Shown here in pieces: positions 6,658 to 7,149 of a stretch of 7,149 nt of DNA. The notes beneath the pieces were generated by a model. The model saw only the letters and a program-made list of their open reading frames with translations. It had not been told where the DNA came from and made no database searches. The translations under genes and the position numbers were made by a program. Within the stretch, counting starts at the first letter, position 1. Each line of letters begins with the position of its first letter. The DNA comes from Moraxellaceae bacterium UBA2032 (GTDB taxonomy: Bacteria > Pseudomonadota > Gammaproteobacteria > Pseudomonadales > Moraxellaceae): assembly GCA_002333125.1 (NCBI GenBank), contig DDBM01000265.1, positions 1,444 to 8,592 of the forward strand, in the 5' to 3' direction.

Positions 6658-6863
6658 GCTGCTTTAGTGCGTAAGCCCTAAGGTGTTAGCGTTTTGACAC
6701 ATTTAATGACTAAAAAGACCAAAAAACTCTTGGTGAGTATTGGTCAAGTCTATTAACCTAAGCGCATTTTATTGTATGAAGCTTATGTTTACCTTAATTA
6801 ATACGGGTAAGCTAAGTTTTAATAAACCTAAGCCAAGACCTTGCTATTGCACTGAAAAACCAC

Positions 6864-6868
6864 AGGAG
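6864..6868 (+). promoter_or_regulatory. ribosome binding site of gltA
   Basis: AGGAG lies 6 bases before the ATG at 6875, a near-ideal Shine-Dalgarno arrangement that fixes the gltA start. Confidence 0.85.
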
Positions 6869-6874
6869 ACTGCC

Positions 6875-7149
6875 ATGACGGGCAAAAACGCCACGTTAAC
6901 GATTGGTGATAAAAGTATCAACCTGCCTATTTACAGCGGTACACTGGGCCCAGACGTTATTGATATAAAAGATATTTTATCCAACGGTTATTTTACGTAT
7001 GACCCTGGTTTTATGGCAACGTCTGCTTGCGAATCCAAAATCACCTTTATTGATGGTGAAAAAGGTATTTTGTTGCATCGCGGTTATCCTATTGACCAAT
7101 TGGCAGAAAAATCAGACTTTCTTGAAACCTGCTATTTGTTATTAAATGG
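6875..7149 (+). CDS. gltA: type II citrate synthase (partial, C-terminus off the right edge)
   Basis: Citrate synthase condenses oxaloacetate with acetyl-CoA to citrate, the entry step of the TCA cycle, in the cytoplasm. Only the first 91 codons plus two bases are present (E. coli GltA is about 427 residues). The visible N-terminal domain follows E. coli GltA closely: [10 protein letters not shown], then [22 protein letters not shown], then [14 protein letters not shown], then LETCYLLLN. This N-terminal beta-rich domain is typical of the hexameric, NADH-inhibited type II enzymes of Gram-negative bacteria. The catalytic histidines and aspartate lie beyond the edge and cannot be checked. The ATG is supported by AGGAG six bases upstream and by alignment with the E. 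coli start. It is divergent from sdhCDAB, sharing the 693-base control region. Confidence 0.97.
   Translation, partial: MTGKNATLTIGDKSINLPIYSGTLGPDVIDIKDILSNGYFTYDPGFMATSACESKITFIDGEKGILLHRGYPIDQLAEKSDFLETCYLLLN

Larger units (their letters stand above)
6182..6874. other. divergent control region between sdhC and gltA
   Basis: These 693 AT-rich bases lie between two divergently transcribed TCA-cycle operons, an arrangement shared with E. coli. No convincing protein or structural RNA gene is present. The sdh-proximal half holds a good minus-strand promoter (6355-6383) and a weaker one (6260-6288). The gltA-proximal half holds weak plus-strand promoter matches, a perfect match to the IHF consensus, and scattered copies of short CCTTAAT and ACCTAAGC motifs. 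Two TTGAT-N3-ATCAA palindromes flank the middle. The unusual length leaves room for several regulator sites, as expected for genes that respond to carbon source and oxygen. Confidence 0.75.

Noticed and set aside
6694..6699. Perfect TTGACA as a gltA -35 element
   Set aside because: No -10-like hexamer occurs 15-19 bases downstream, so it is not called as a promoter.
1..7149. Search for a novel system, mobile element, prophage, CRISPR array, tRNA or rRNA
   Set aside because: All coding capacity is taken by conserved TCA-cycle genes with intact motifs. No terminal repeats, transposase, integrase, array repeats or structural RNA were seen.

Overview
This window is a core-metabolism locus from a bacterium, almost certainly a gammaproteobacterium. 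It carries the classical TCA-cycle cluster with gltA (citrate synthase) divergent from sdhCDAB (succinate dehydrogenase), followed by sucA (2-oxoglutarate dehydrogenase E1). The gene order and protein sequences closely follow the Escherichia coli/Pseudomonas type. The DNA is moderately AT-rich, with many TTA, AAA and ATT codons and AT-rich spacers, which would suit a low-to-mid GC lineage such as Moraxellaceae or a Beggiatoa/Thiothrix relative. I cannot fix the genus from sequence alone.

Layout: 1-2298 (minus) is sucA, lacking its C-terminal part because it runs off the left edge. 2299-2934 is a 636-base spacer with no convincing gene. It holds the sdh operon terminator beside sdhB and a perfect 20-bp palindrome in its middle. 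2935-6181 (minus) is the sdhC-sdhD-sdhA-sdhB operon, very tightly packed: a 4-base sdhC/sdhD overlap, a 2-base sdhD/sdhA gap and a 12-base sdhA/sdhB gap. 6182-6874 is a 693-base divergent control region with a good sigma70-type promoter facing sdhC, weaker candidates facing gltA, and several repeated short motifs. 6875-7149 (plus) is the first 91 codons of gltA, running off the right edge.

How the genes work together: GltA condenses oxaloacetate and acetyl-CoA into citrate. The SucA-containing complex converts 2-oxoglutarate to succinyl-CoA. SdhCDAB oxidises succinate to fumarate and passes the electrons through FAD, three Fe-S clusters and the b-type haem/quinone site of SdhC/SdhD to membrane quinone. 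All catalytic, cofactor and metal-binding residues that I could check are present, so the enzymes look functional.

I see no mobile element, CRISPR array, tRNA/rRNA or defence system, and no sign of a previously undescribed system. The points worth a second look are regulatory: twin TTGAT-N3-ATCAA palindromes in the divergent region, a motif shared between the two sides of that region, a strand-polarised terminator that separates sdhB from sucA, an unexplained palindrome upstream of sucA, and a probable GTG start for sdhC.
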